Below are positions 1 through 11,321 of a stretch of DNA of 64,000 nucleotides, piece after piece. This stretch comes from Capitella teleta. Its lineage: Eukaryota; Annelida; Polychaeta; Capitellidae. The stretch spans positions 230,742 through 294,741 of the forward strand of contig KB294622.1 in NCBI GenBank assembly GCA_000328365.1. The letters are read 5' to 3'. The first letter of the stretch is position 1; each line of letters begins with the position of its first letter. The notes under the pieces were generated by a model. It searched no databases, was not told where the DNA came from, and was given only the letters and a program-made list of their open reading frames with translations. Position numbers and translations under genes: made by a program.

Positions 1-86
1 GGCATGCTGAACTGCATCAAGCATGGATCCTTCGATGGCAGTCTGAATCTGGTCACCGCCACCAGTGGTCACCGCGGTTGATCGAG
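1..86 (-). CDS. Possible partial exon at the window edge
   Basis: On the minus strand a CAG at 89-87 could be a splice acceptor. From it the frame stays open for 28 codons to the window edge and reads RSTAVTTGGGDQIQTAIEGS and then MLDAVQHA, which has a natural-looking amino-acid mix and G/C-rich third positions. The plus strand is also open for 26 codons here, so the strand is not certain. No family is recognised. Support is only the open frame, codon look and one acceptor, so this may be chance. Confidence 0.18.
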
Positions 87-954
87 CTGCGAGCAGTGAA
101 CACTCTTCCATTGACTGTGAGTGTGACTGGTGAAGTCACTCACTACACAGGCGAGTCAGCGAAGTTTCCGTCGCCTGTTCGTAGCAAAAACCGGCGATGC
201 AGTGTCGTGGACTTCTCTCCCGAGTGCTTGACCGTTCATTTGAACTCATAGTATTCAATCAAAGTGATTCAATCATTTAAACACAACTAAAATGTAAAAT
301 TATCGCGATCGAGCAGACAATCAAAACAGCGCTCCAAGAGCCAAGGTCAAGGTCGTCGTGACGTCACAAATCACCTTGTCAAGCGAGAGGTGAAGCGGGA
401 TTTCAAAAATCGTTTTTTTCGCGCCCTCAATATCTCTCAATTTGCGGAGGTGTAAATAGTATTTATAGAGGACGGATCATGGTTTTATTTATCGCAATAA
501 CAATTAAAATGTTCAATTTTATTAATAAATGCATTTAATATGCAATATAAAAACACATTTTGAAGTGTCATGGACACTTTAAGCCAAGTACTCAATATAT
601 TATTGAGTTATCAATCAGTTAAATCAAAGGAGCCCCTGAACGAGCATATTGTTTTTTGGAGGTGATGTAAATTCAGACCTAAATTCAGACCTCTTTTTTT
701 TCTCTCACCTAACAAAATTACTGTCATGTTAACTGTTGTTTGCACTACTCGTTAATTGTTTATGCCAAAATTACTGCTGAATTTATCGCGAATAAAATGA
801 TAAATATATTGGAATGTCATCTGTTGCATGGCGCTTCAATCCAAACTGGTTTGTTTAGATTATAGAAGATAAATATTAGTGACACAACCATGAAGAGACA
901 AACCATGGTTGTGAATTGCTCTAGTACTTCATGCAAGAGCATACTCTCTTAGCA
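87..954. other. Intergenic, no gene seen
   Basis: AT-rich sequence without a supported gene. It contains a CCAAGGTCA site (341-349) followed ten bases later by a perfect TGACGTCA palindrome (359-366). Nothing else stands out. Confidence 0.6.
341..366 (+). promoter_or_regulatory. NR5A-like site next to CRE palindrome
   Basis: CCAAGGTCA at 341-349 matches the YCAAGGYCA site bound by NR5A/FTZ-F1 and ERR-type nuclear receptors, and overlaps an AGGTCA/AGGTCG pair with no spacer (344-355). TGACGTCA, the full CREB/ATF site, follows at 359-366. The composite is visible, but no gene start is identified beside it, so its role is inference. Confidence 0.3.
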
Positions 955-2095
955 TGTAATACCCAGTTCCAAAAGAAGAGGAACAGGCTTTGGACTTGAC
1001 ACTCTCCACCCGATGCACAGTAGAAAATGCACAAGCAGCTGATCGACTATATACTGGTCAGAAGGAAATGGCGCAACGGAATACATGATGTAAAGGCATA
1101 CAATTCTTTCGCCAACATTGACTCAGACCACCGTGTGGTTTCTGTGAGGATCCAACCGAGTCTAAGAGCGCCGAAGATGAAGTCCACAAGGAGAACAAAT
1201 TACATCTGTAACGCACTAGAGGGAAACTCTGAACTCCAAGAACAATATCCTGTTGAGGTCAGAAACAAATTACAGATACTTGACCAAACACCAGCTACAG
1301 AGATGTACGAACGGTTCATAAAATAATGCAGTCTACTAAACAGCTCAAGCGTCCTTGGAAGAAGCCCCAAAAAGAAAGAAGGATCGACCTTTCGCTGAGA
1401 ATGAAAGAATAAAACAAGCAAGAGAAGATACGGAAAAAACATACCAACAGTTTGTGGGTGCTGATGGAAAGGGTTTACACACTTACATAGAGGCAAAAAG
1501 AAATCTAAACAGGATATATGAAGAGCTGATGGGTGAAGACCTGGACAAAAAAATAGAAAAGATTGAGAAGTGCCACAGTAACAACCAAGCGGCACAGAGT
1601 TGGAGTCTGGTCAGGGGAATAACTGGAAAGGGGGCCGTAAAGCAATGTCAAATCAAGAGAGCTTCAGCAGATGATAAACTGCGAGCATGGCACAGACACT
1701 TTAAATCCCTTCTGAGCGCTCCACCAGTCATAGATGATGAAGATGAGGAAGTGGTTCCACAAAATCTTGCCCATCGAGGATGACCCCTTTACACTGGATG
1801 AATACCAGAAGGCCAAACACGATTTAAAAGCCAGAAAGAGCTGTAGAGACGATCGAATAGTTCCTGAAGTACTGAAATGGGTACCAATTGATGACCTTAT
1901 CCTGAGCATTAACAACAAGGCCTACACTGGGCATGAGCTATCAGCACAGTGGATAACCTCAAACATAGTACCAATCCTTAAATCAGGCGAGCTTACCAAG
2001 ACAGACAATCACGTACAGGGGTATCGGTCTCAGTTCAGTGGTAGCAAAAATCTATAACAGGGTGCTCCTGAACAGGATTCGCTCCCATTGTTATC
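955..2095 (+). mobile_element. LINE fragment: endonuclease C-terminus into RT N-terminus
   Basis: Broken non-LTR retrotransposon. Around 955-1010 the remains of FQKKRNRLWTW can be read. Then 1027-1150 reads QLIDYILVRRKWRNG and SDHRVVSVRIQPSLR, the end of the apurinic endonuclease domain with its SDH motif. 1355-1783 is the basic linker (ADDKLRAWHRHFKSLL). 1770-2095 has the first reverse-transcriptase blocks: FTLDEYQKAKHDLKARKSC, DDRIVPEVLKW, QWITSNIVPILKSG, then a block close to YRGIGLSSVVAKIYNRVLL. At least three frame changes and several stops break it. It is truncated at both ends and lacks the catalytic YADD part of RT. The wording resembles the endonuclease-RT elements common in cnidarians and marine invertebrates; the clade is not assigned. 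Confidence 0.88.
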
Positions 2096-4596
2096 GCTTT
2101 TTTTCCAAGCCACCGACGCCTCGGGCTAACTTGCTATGGTGTCAGATCTCCTACGCGGGATATACCCCCCCTAATTCTGCATCCCCTGCCAGAGCCCTTT
2201 AACAATAAAACATACTTTTGTTTCAATGTATCGACTTTGAAAATATACCGTAGAAAATTTTCTTAAGTTCCCTCTATGAAACAACTTTTCGAGGAAGTCA
2301 TCCCCTCGAAAATCTTATTCTACCTGAAAGCGATTGGACTTTTTACCAGCTTTAACGAATCTCTCTATTCATTGTTTAGCTGTTTGCAGCATTGATTTTA
2401 CGAATCTTTACACTTGTGTTGGTCACCACTTTTCTTTGTGCTGGTCCCATCTAGTCACTATAGCTTGCGCCATCGTTCCCTTAACAGCATGCTCATACAT
2501 GGGTCATTTTGCGTGGAGGGCTACCATGTCGGCGGCGTCCTCTCGCTCTATGACCGAGTAGAGCAGCGAGTATTTGCTGGTCACATCTCCTCATTCCAAG
2601 TCCATCGTTGTTGTCTGTGAGTCTTCCTAGCTTTAAGTTTTGCCTTTAATTGAATTTGTGTCACAAAGTTTGTGTCTCATTTAGCTATTCACAGCGTGGA
2701 TTTCACAAGATATTTTTCCCCTACTACACTTCTTATGCTTTCTATTCACCGATGGAGGCCCTAATATAATACTGTTAGTATCAAAGTGCCATTAAAATCA
2801 TCCATGAGCGATAAAACACATTCGCTGCGATCGAGTGGCTCGTTATGTTTTCAGACATTTCTCCTTCAAAAAAACGCCGGGTCGCAACCATTTCTTCCTA
2901 TTTTATCATGTACTCTTTTTCCATTAACTGGCTATAATTTTGTTGAATTATTAACGAAATAATACGTGTTTATTCGCGAAAAAAGTATATGTGTACTTTT
3001 GCTGGTCCAGCCAATGCATGGTCATGTGGCTCGCCACTCAATTAATGAGATACTGATCAGTAGGTCAGAGCAACCATACGCAATCACTAAAATCAGATCC
3101 TCGAAAAACTTTCTATCATGCCCGACCATTTTTGAAAGAAACAATTGGAATATTTACAAGACAAGTCATTGGGAAAGCCAGTTTCAAAAGAGGTTTGGGA
3201 TGCTGCATGGGATAGTCAGCCGTATCTCTCTTGAGCCACTTCCTCCGAGATAAATAATCTATTATTGTCAGTGGTATTTGATCCTCGGGTGCCAAGGTTC
3301 TTGAAATCAGAGAAAATGAGAAGATGTCGAGCAGGATAATAATTACCTCTTTTGTGAATTGGAATCTGGTAAGGACATCCGTGGCCGAGAAGTGAGTATG
3401 CAAAAGCCTCATTTTGTACTTTCCCAAAGGCAATGAAGCAATATCCTGGAAACCCCTCGATATCCTGTAAATCGGAGTCCATCCGTTTGCTAAATAACAG
3501 TGTTAATTGCCTCATAAAGCAGTCTTGGCATAGACGCATCTGAAATCTGAATCTGGGGGTTTTAGCAGTGAAGGGTGTCATTCTCAAGCATGTTCTGCAT
3601 TTTTAATAATCACTCCGGCTTTAAATAGAGAGCAAAAAATATTCGATCTCAAAGCAAGATTCCGATCAAGAAACCATGCAAGGGGCCGGCCAGCGTCCAA
3701 TGGAAACCTCTTAATACGCGTCGCAATCTGTCTTTTCCTCCTGCTGTCTTTCAATAAAGATGAAATCATATATTGTTGCTGACAATGTGACGTGGATTTG
3801 ATGGGCTTCACTTTGGAATTCATGGAATTGTGGGATTTTTATTTTATCATTTTTTCTTCTTTTTTTTTATTCGTGAGGGGGATCTCACTTCTATGAGTAC
3901 GAATGACCTAATGATCTGTGATTTTAGTTGTCTGCTATGAAGGAACAAACTTAAGCACTCAATTTACACATACAAGTCTAATGAAAAAATAGGTATCGGT
4001 ATTTATCTGAATGTTGGCGCATTTTACGCGAAACGAACGCAATTTTCTTTCGGAGAGTATGTACTGTGCCCCAGGATGGATATTGGGCACAAATAAAGAA
4101 GTTAAAAATTGCAGGAAGCCGTAATTCTTTGCAAACGTTGCCACATTTTGACAAAGTACGCTTACACCTATATCGAACCAACATCTAGAAAACCCAAAAT
4201 ATTGCATCGTGACCTCTTATGATTGTGACATAATTTCGACCGATAACGGCCATAATATACAGGGCAAATCTACGATATTATGTCGGCCATTTTGGGCTAT
4301 TATCAATGTCATCTGGGATATTATGGGGCCTTTTATTGTTTGGTGTTTTACACACCGCCTGACTCTAAGCCTGTGTGTCATTTCTATGAGTCTGAAATGG
4401 ACAAACGCATTACACTACTCAATAACCATAAGCATCATTTATTTGATTCAATGACTATTTTAAATTCATCAAAATAGTCTCAAAGCTTTTAGTCCGTAAA
4501 ACCCCAGCCAACACACAAGTAATATCCAAGCCGAGATATCACAGATTTGCATAACAGGAGAGGGATCTTCTCTGTCAATATCGGCCAATATCAGTG

Positions 4597-4598
<2 letters not shown>

Positions 4599-4629
<31 letters not shown>
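4599..4629 (-). repeat. 31-base T homopolymer
   Basis: An uninterrupted run of 31 T followed by GGGG. It could be the poly-A tail of a retroposed sequence on the minus strand, but the DNA beside it is not recognised as a SINE or LINE, so a plain homopolymer is equally likely. Confidence 0.85.
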
Positions 4630-4630
<1 letters not shown>

Positions 4631-5297
4631 GGGATTTGGTGGATGTTTTTACTTATGCTTTCTGTCGGTTGCCTCGTCGCATGTGAAGTCAAAGGGAATT
4701 TGGAACGAAATCCCTTTCCAAAATACAACAGTCGACGAATGCCCATAGCATTTTGGCCTTTCAATCTGAAAGCCAAGTCACCATTGCACAAATCTCGTTC
4801 CAGCGCAGGTGAAAGGTTATCGGCGAATTTGTCTATGAGTGGTATTATGAATGAGCTCAGCATTGGAAATGCTTACATTGAAATAAAATTATTTCCAAAG
4901 AAAGAAGGCACATCTGAACACAAAATAATTTCGTTTAATATTCTCTTTATCTACGCCGCATAAATTTGTCCGGACGTGGCACGTGCAGGTAGCAAAAGAG
5001 AATTCTGGTGACCATTTGCCGGGTGTTTTAGAACTACTTCGGGTTGAATTATTTCAATAAACGACATTCATGCGTTGGGTGGCATCAACAATTCATCGTT
5101 ATCCTCAATTATGCTTCACATACACAGCTATTGTGCGAAACAAAAAGGAATAGTAATAAATTTCGACAAAACTGTCAATTGGCGTTCATGGTAAAGTCAT
5201 ATAATATTCTTTAAAACTTTGTATAATGGTGCCACCCCACCTCCCCCCCCCCCATTTCGACCAAATTGCAGATCTTGTTGTGCAGAGCTGTCCACGG

Positions 5298-5363
5298 CAG
5301 CCAGAAACTACTTCCGGGGCAGCCAGAAACTACTTCCGGGGCAGCCAGAAACTACTTCCGGGG
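5298..5363 (+). repeat. Three perfect 22-bp tandem copies
   Basis: The unit begins CAGCCAGAAACTACTTCCGG and continues GG. It occurs three times without a mismatch before diverging into CAACCTGCG. ACTTCCGG in each copy resembles an ETS-factor site (CCGGAAGT on the other strand). No gene is recognised next to it. Confidence 0.9.
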
Positions 5364-6729
5364 CAACCTGCGATGTTTTAATTTTACTTTAATCGAAACG
5401 CCCGGTGTGAAAAAAAAATCTTATATTATTCAATGTTACATACCAAATACTATAATCCATCCAACCAGTGTACTTGATTGCAATGAATCTGATTGAGCAA
5501 GACTTTAAGCTAGGCTGAATAGATGAGTGTTGTTAATGAGGTCGTCATACGCAGTTAATGACCATTCAGTTCTACGCCGCGGGCGGAACCATGCTTCAGT
5601 GCGAGTGCTGTAATTATGGAAATGCGTCTCAGAATACAGACACAAAATGATGAGCACTGGAGTTGAAGACCAAGATAGAAGATAACGAAGATCGAGTGAG
5701 CCAAGCAGGAAGCGATTCAACTAAACGAGCCGAGACCCATCGCATTATATGTTTTCGTATGCGATTCGTGTTCCAGTCAAACATTTACTGTGATGTGAGT
5801 GAGAGGCTAGCTGCCATGTACAAATATCATGTGCGTCTGCGGTCATGGTTTTTCAGCCGTGGTGTACTGGGGAGATACGGCATTTCTCTCACTCGTAGCT
5901 ACCTGGAGTGAACCAATGACACTCTTGCTGTGACACGAGGGCACTACATGAGAGCAGCGCATATTCATAGAAAGTTATACTCAAGCAAGGTATAACAGCC
6001 AGCCATCGTGTGAACCTCGTTTTAAACTAAAATTAGAATTGATTTCTCTGAGAATGATTGGAAAAGTATTCATGAATCCAGAATAAACGTTTTCTGTTGC
6101 TTTCAGTAAAGTTCTTTAGATTGTACAAAAATAACCGGTGAGAAATAAATCAAAGGTTTTACAATGTACTAAAATCAAGATAAATAATGTTTAGTTAACT
6201 TCCTTTGTTAAAGATACACACAATTAATCGAGTGGTACTTCTAAAAGCTAAATAGGCCTACAATAGTAACTTCCATAAATCAATGGTGTAAATGTACGTG
6301 TGCCATGCTTTCATTACATGATGAGGGTTTTTTTGTATATTTTATTTCAGTCATGTTGATGACACCAAGCTCATCCTCATAACAAAATATGTTCGTAGGT
6401 TTGTCTTCTACAACTCTCTGGTGCAATTTTCTGTGAAGTAAATTACTGACATGCACTGAACTGTAGAAGATCTCAAGGGAAATCACGCCAAAAATAGTAA
6501 CAACTCACTACAAATATTTTCTGCGTGCCTGTCTTGAAATCACTGTCGCACAAGAAGCGTGAGTAAGTGTCTGGGTTTTTTTTTAGAATCCCATAAATGG
6601 AGCATTCTTCGGTTGAGTGTCATTCCATCCACGTTGTAAGGATCTTCATGTATTTTCTCACCCCAAGTGTGCGGCACTTCATCACGTATACTTCCTTATG
6701 AAGTATTTATAGCTCGCTACCACAGGGTA

Positions 6730-6805
6730 TAATTATATTAGAGTATAATTATTATTTTTATTATTTATTATTTTTATTATTATATTATTATTTATTATTA
6801 AAAAA
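6730..6805. repeat. ATT/ATTT low-complexity tract
   Basis: Almost pure A/T sequence made of imperfect TTATTA and TTTATT units. Confidence 0.85.
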
Positions 6806-8253
6806 TTAGGGTATATTAGAGTGTACAGCATGATAGAGGTAACGAATGCAATACATCGTATTGTGCCACACATTGCACACCGGTAAGCCCGAAAGTAAAT
6901 TGCTCCTTCCATCCCGGCCAACCACACTTTTTTAAGGTCTATAAAACGAGATGAGGACCTTGTGAGAACATTTTTACGGATCGTAAAGCGAGTGTTGTCG
7001 AGGTTGGACGAGCAAATATAGCCAAACAATGTCCTTAAATGTCCACAAAAACCAAGTGAGTTCTCAAAAGTCTTCTACGTATTTTCCCTGTTCTTGAAAT
7101 GGTTGGTAGTTGCAGGGGTAAGACTAGCCAATTCGTCAGCGGTGATCTCAGATCTATATCTGTATCGATATATGGATCTGTATATGAGAATATTCAAAAG
7201 GCATTCTGTCTACGGTAAGACGTGCAACTTCAGCTCAACTCACAGTTCCTTTTAAATGCCTCTTCAATGTGTCCATCTCGTCTGCAGTCAGCTCCCATTA
7301 GGTTCGGATCGCATTGATTTGTAATTTTCAAGCAGACTAAATTCATCCGAAAACGGTTCCAATCGCATCACATTGTAACAAGACTCGTGTCAATTCAATT
7401 ATGTTTTGCAATCTTTGCGACTGCGACTAATTGTAAGACAAGATAGGAGTGTGAACACGACTGAAACTCTGAAAGACTTCCCACAAAGACGGAAGACGCA
7501 ATCTCGGTTTGCAGAGTTCAGCTCCATTGAGAAACGCTCTACAAAATAAGGAAATTGTTTGCAGAAATGGGCCAAACTGGGGTCAAAGCCATGACCAATC
7601 ATGTGTGATTATACGAGCGAGATAAGTCGCTAAACGAGAACCCATGAGTCGCTGGCCTTCCTGGAATTAATTATTCATGCGTCCTCATCACGGTTTGTTT
7701 ATTTCATACTAAAGAACGAAGCGAGCACGCAGAAACCAGTAACGCGACCATATAATTCTTTTCGTCACACGTTTCAGTGCAAAGATATTCAATTTATTTT
7801 TCCTATCATAGTTTCTCGTGTAGTTTCCATGCTTAGTTGTCTCGTTCCAATGCTGCATGTTGTACGTTGCACACAAACGTGTTGTTTTAGTTTTATATGC
7901 AATTGTAAGAGTGACCTCGAAACGCCTTCCCGAACTCCTGCTCTATCCATTCAGTGTGCCGTGTTTACACTGAAGCCCTGCATGGTGTATTTTCTGTCGA
8001 AGAATCTAATACAGACAGATTGCGCCTGTTAGCTGGGTGCCTTTTGTTGCAATCTCCATTAGTTGGCATTAAAACTGCCGATCACGACATTGACAAAGGC
8101 GCATGAGCTTTTACAACATTAATATTTATGGCAATAACGAATAACAGAACAGCTATATACTAGACTAGTGAACTTAGTTCTCCCTCTTCTTCGCTCGTTA
8201 GCCGTACAGAGCATATTTAAACGACGACTCACGCTAAATCCACACCATTTAAA

Positions 8254-8410
8254 ATGGGTGATAAATCTGTTGTGTCCAACTACCAACCAATCTCTATTTT
8301 GAATATTGTTTCCGAAGTTATGGAGCGTTGTGTTTTAATCACATGTACTCTCTGTTATTCAGCTGCATTTATTCCTCTCCAGCATGCTTTTTGTAAAGAG
8401 CGTCCAAGGA
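8254..8410 (+). mobile_element. Short LINE reverse-transcriptase remnant
   Basis: The frame opens MGDKSVVSNYQPISILNIVS and goes on EVMERCV, matching the GDKS-x-x-SNYRPISLL-x-x-x-SKVLERCV block of CR1/L2/Jockey-type reverse transcriptases. Further on, LQHAFCKERPRTSSPV looks like the decayed LQHGFRKGRST-x-T block. Downstream the open frame (to 8709) loses all resemblance. The remnant is small, truncated at both ends and clearly dead. It differs in wording from the element at 955-2095, so it is probably another lineage. Confidence 0.72.
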
Positions 8411-10009
8411 CTAGTAGTCCAGTCAAAGGGTTTGATCCGGACAAAATTGCAACAGAATTAATATTTACTATACTAGTTCTGTCAATCAATATTTTTATAG
8501 TTGATTCTAAAGTTTGTCCAAATTGGGTCATGAATGGAGTTCAAAGGGAACGGCCATGCAGTGATATACCTGGAGCCAACTGTGGGCTCACCATGCCGAC
8601 GTACATGAGACCAATGCGAATGAACCAAATATTCACAGAAGTAAGGTATGCAATGAGAACAAAACGCCATATACTCTTCCATGATGACCGAGCGAAACGC
8701 AAGCAGTAGATTCTTTTTATTCTACAAATGAGCTTAAGTATATCGCGCAAATTAACCTTAAGGGTCAGAGTGGATGGCTCAGAATGTAACGCTTCTGAGG
8801 ACGCATCAGCAGACATCAAACAAAACCTTTAGACGTCTAGATCACATACTGGGAAGTGTGGGAGCTGAGGCTGTTACAACGGAGAGACTGGGAGGCAAAA
8901 TGGGCCTTGGTTGAGAATTCTGGCGCGGTAGTAGGAACATTGTAGGATGGATGGCAATATATCCCTTTGTAATTCGCCCTTCCTTTGCAAGGTCAATCCT
9001 CGGACTTATCGATTTCTATTGGTTCCTAAATCGAATCATTGTTATTTCATGTCAGAGTACTATATGGGGTCTGTGTTTGGGGTCTTCTCTGTCTCTACGT
9101 GTAAACACACATTAGCACCAAGGATACCTTGACTTTCGCTAAATAGATTTCTCCTTCATAGATTTATTGATTTATAGATTTCGAATGAAAGCAGAAGGAG
9201 CACATGCTATTTAGTCAACACGAATTACACGATCTACAAGCTCGAGGCTTATTACATGTATCCCTTTCTTAATTACCAGTTTGTGACTTCATTTGGTTAA
9301 TTGATGTGAACATAGTCTTAGCCATGGTTTCGAGCAACGCGGATTTACATTTGGAGCTACCCAGTGATAACCATACCAACTGGTCAGGATTGATGTCGAG
9401 TTATATAATGAGACTTTGAGATCATTCATGATACGTTATTTCTGGTGACCCTCTGACCATGTTATCTTAGCCTGCAATTCTCCAAGAAGAGCTCTTTTGG
9501 GGGGCAACAATAATTGTATATGGTCAGCCAGTACACCTGATACCAAAGGAGTTAAGTAAGGGTGTGGGGCATCTCAGCATCTCTTGAACTTCCGCATGAG
9601 GAATCCGGTACTTTCACCTGAAAAAGGTTGGTATAGATTTCTAGCGCTACCCTCCCTTTAATAGCAGGGCGGAGTTTTGATGGTTAAGAAGGTACCTTAA
9701 GTGCAGGAGCCGCCATATTGATCATATGACTACTATATATGAAGTGGTTTCGCCTGCCCAACCAAGCTTCACAAAGGGGCTATCGTCACATCATGTATCC
9801 AGAAGTAGCGATCGTCATTTCCGTGCACGATTCAAACTATACATACAAGATATGAAATACATATGCCCGTAACTATATGGCACTATTTACACTGTTGTAG
9901 CATATGCATGAATTGGTGTGTAGTTGTACTCAACATCTGACAGGCGTACCTATAGGACTCAATCAGATATGGAGACTTGCGTCTAACGATATAGGACTAT
10001 AGGCCTACT
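8411..10009. other. Intergenic, no gene seen
   Basis: AT-rich DNA with no supported coding region. A CCCTCCCTTTAA string near 9650-9661 resembles one end of the TTAA element at 10615-11321, but no matching opposite end was found upstream. Confidence 0.5.
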
Positions 10010-10159
<150 letters not shown>

Positions 10160-10209
10160 NNNNNNNNNNNNNNNNNNNNNNNNNNNNNNNNNNNNNNNNN
10201 NNNNNNNNN
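10160..10209. other. Assembly gap of 50 N
   Basis: Fifty N characters, a conventional gap of unspecified real size. The far side resumes in degenerate TAAT/TTGATTGA repeat. Confidence 0.99.
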
Positions 10210-10614
10210 AGGGATTAATTTATACAATAATTATGATTAATAAATTATTTAATTAATAATTGATAAATTAAGGAATTAATCAATTAATTTGTTGATTGAT
10301 TGATTACGGGATTAAGTTAATTTAGTTAGTTAATAAATTAGTTAAATAATGAATTGATAAAATCACTGCCTGTTGATATCAACACTAATGACCGAGGTCA
10401 CGCTAAATTTGCCAAATATGCTCTCTAATTGGACCAACGCAAAATGTAATGTTGGTTTGTTTTTTTGTTTTTTTTTTACATCATTTTCATGTTAATATAG
10501 AGAGATAATAACAGCGTAGATTCGTTGTTTTCAGATTTCCCACCATTTTGCTGTGCTTCAGTTTTTGTAAAAATTAATGAAAGCAAACACAAGCGCAAGA
10601 TCTCCACCGAGCAT
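10210..10614. other. TAAT-rich flank after the gap
   Basis: The first ~130 bases are built from TTAAT, AATTAAT and GATTGATT words, a degenerate continuation of simple repeat. The rest is unremarkable AT-rich DNA. Confidence 0.6.
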
Positions 10615-11321
10615 TTAAAGGGAGGGAGAACTGGTTGAAAATGGACTTTGAGTCGTTATTTGATGCACCAAAGATGATTCTTATGCCTGGCCCACACAAG
10701 GAATATCATCGCTAACAATTTCGCGGGAGATATAATGCTAATTAGGCGTGACGTCAGTCGCTGTGATGAAACACCGAGTTCCCCATCTTTTACAATGGGC
10801 CTCGTCATATCACCGTGTCCTGCGACTAAACCCCTTGATATTTTTTTATTTTCTTTTCGGAAATAGATAGAATAATCATTTTGCCACCAGTCAGGCGCAA
10901 ACAAAAAATATTTTTCGCTATTTTTCTTATTTTAACAAGCGATTTTCTAGGACACCTACCACGTTTCTCATCCTGAAACAGTAAAAAGGTCAGCCAGAGT
11001 GCACCACGCATGCGCTTTCGTTTCGTAAACAACAAAGATGTCCTTTTATGGCGAAGATGCTCTGCTCTGATTGGCTGAAATTGATAGCTTCAGGAACGGG
11101 ACCAATCAGCCATCAGCCAAACCAAGCCATCAGCTGACGTTTGTCTCCTATACTTCGCAATGGAAGCCATTCTCCCATAGGCGCAATGCTAACCCCGATA
11201 TTCGGAATGCATTATTTCCTTACGCTTGCATCCAGGCAGGGTGTTCTTGGCACGGAATGCTATCAATTGGTGCTATGAGTCAATAGAACATCACTTAAAA
11301 TTTAGTTCCCCATCCCTTTAA
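10615..11321. mobile_element. TTAA-flanked inverted-repeat element (non-autonomous DNA transposon)
   Basis: TTAA at 10615-10618 is followed by AGGGAGGGAGAACTGG. The right end reads TTAGTTCCCCATCCCT and then TTAA at 11318-11321. The two 20-base ends, TTAA included, match inverted at 16 positions, and weaker similarity runs inward for roughly 75 bases (a shared GCACCAA / TAGCACCAA block and GCCTGG / GCC-like ends). TTAA target duplications with AGGG-type ends suggest a Kolobok-like, less likely piggyBac-like, family. The ~700-bp body has no transposase frame. A TGACGTCA site lies inside (10749-10756). Confidence 0.62.

Larger units (their letters stand above)
2096..8253. other. Intergenic, AT-rich, no gene seen
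   Basis: Over 6 kb with no frame I can support as a gene. It holds a 31-T run (4599-4629), a three-copy 22-bp repeat (5298-5363) and a low-complexity ATT tract (6730-6805). The plus strand is visibly T-rich. Confidence 0.6.
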
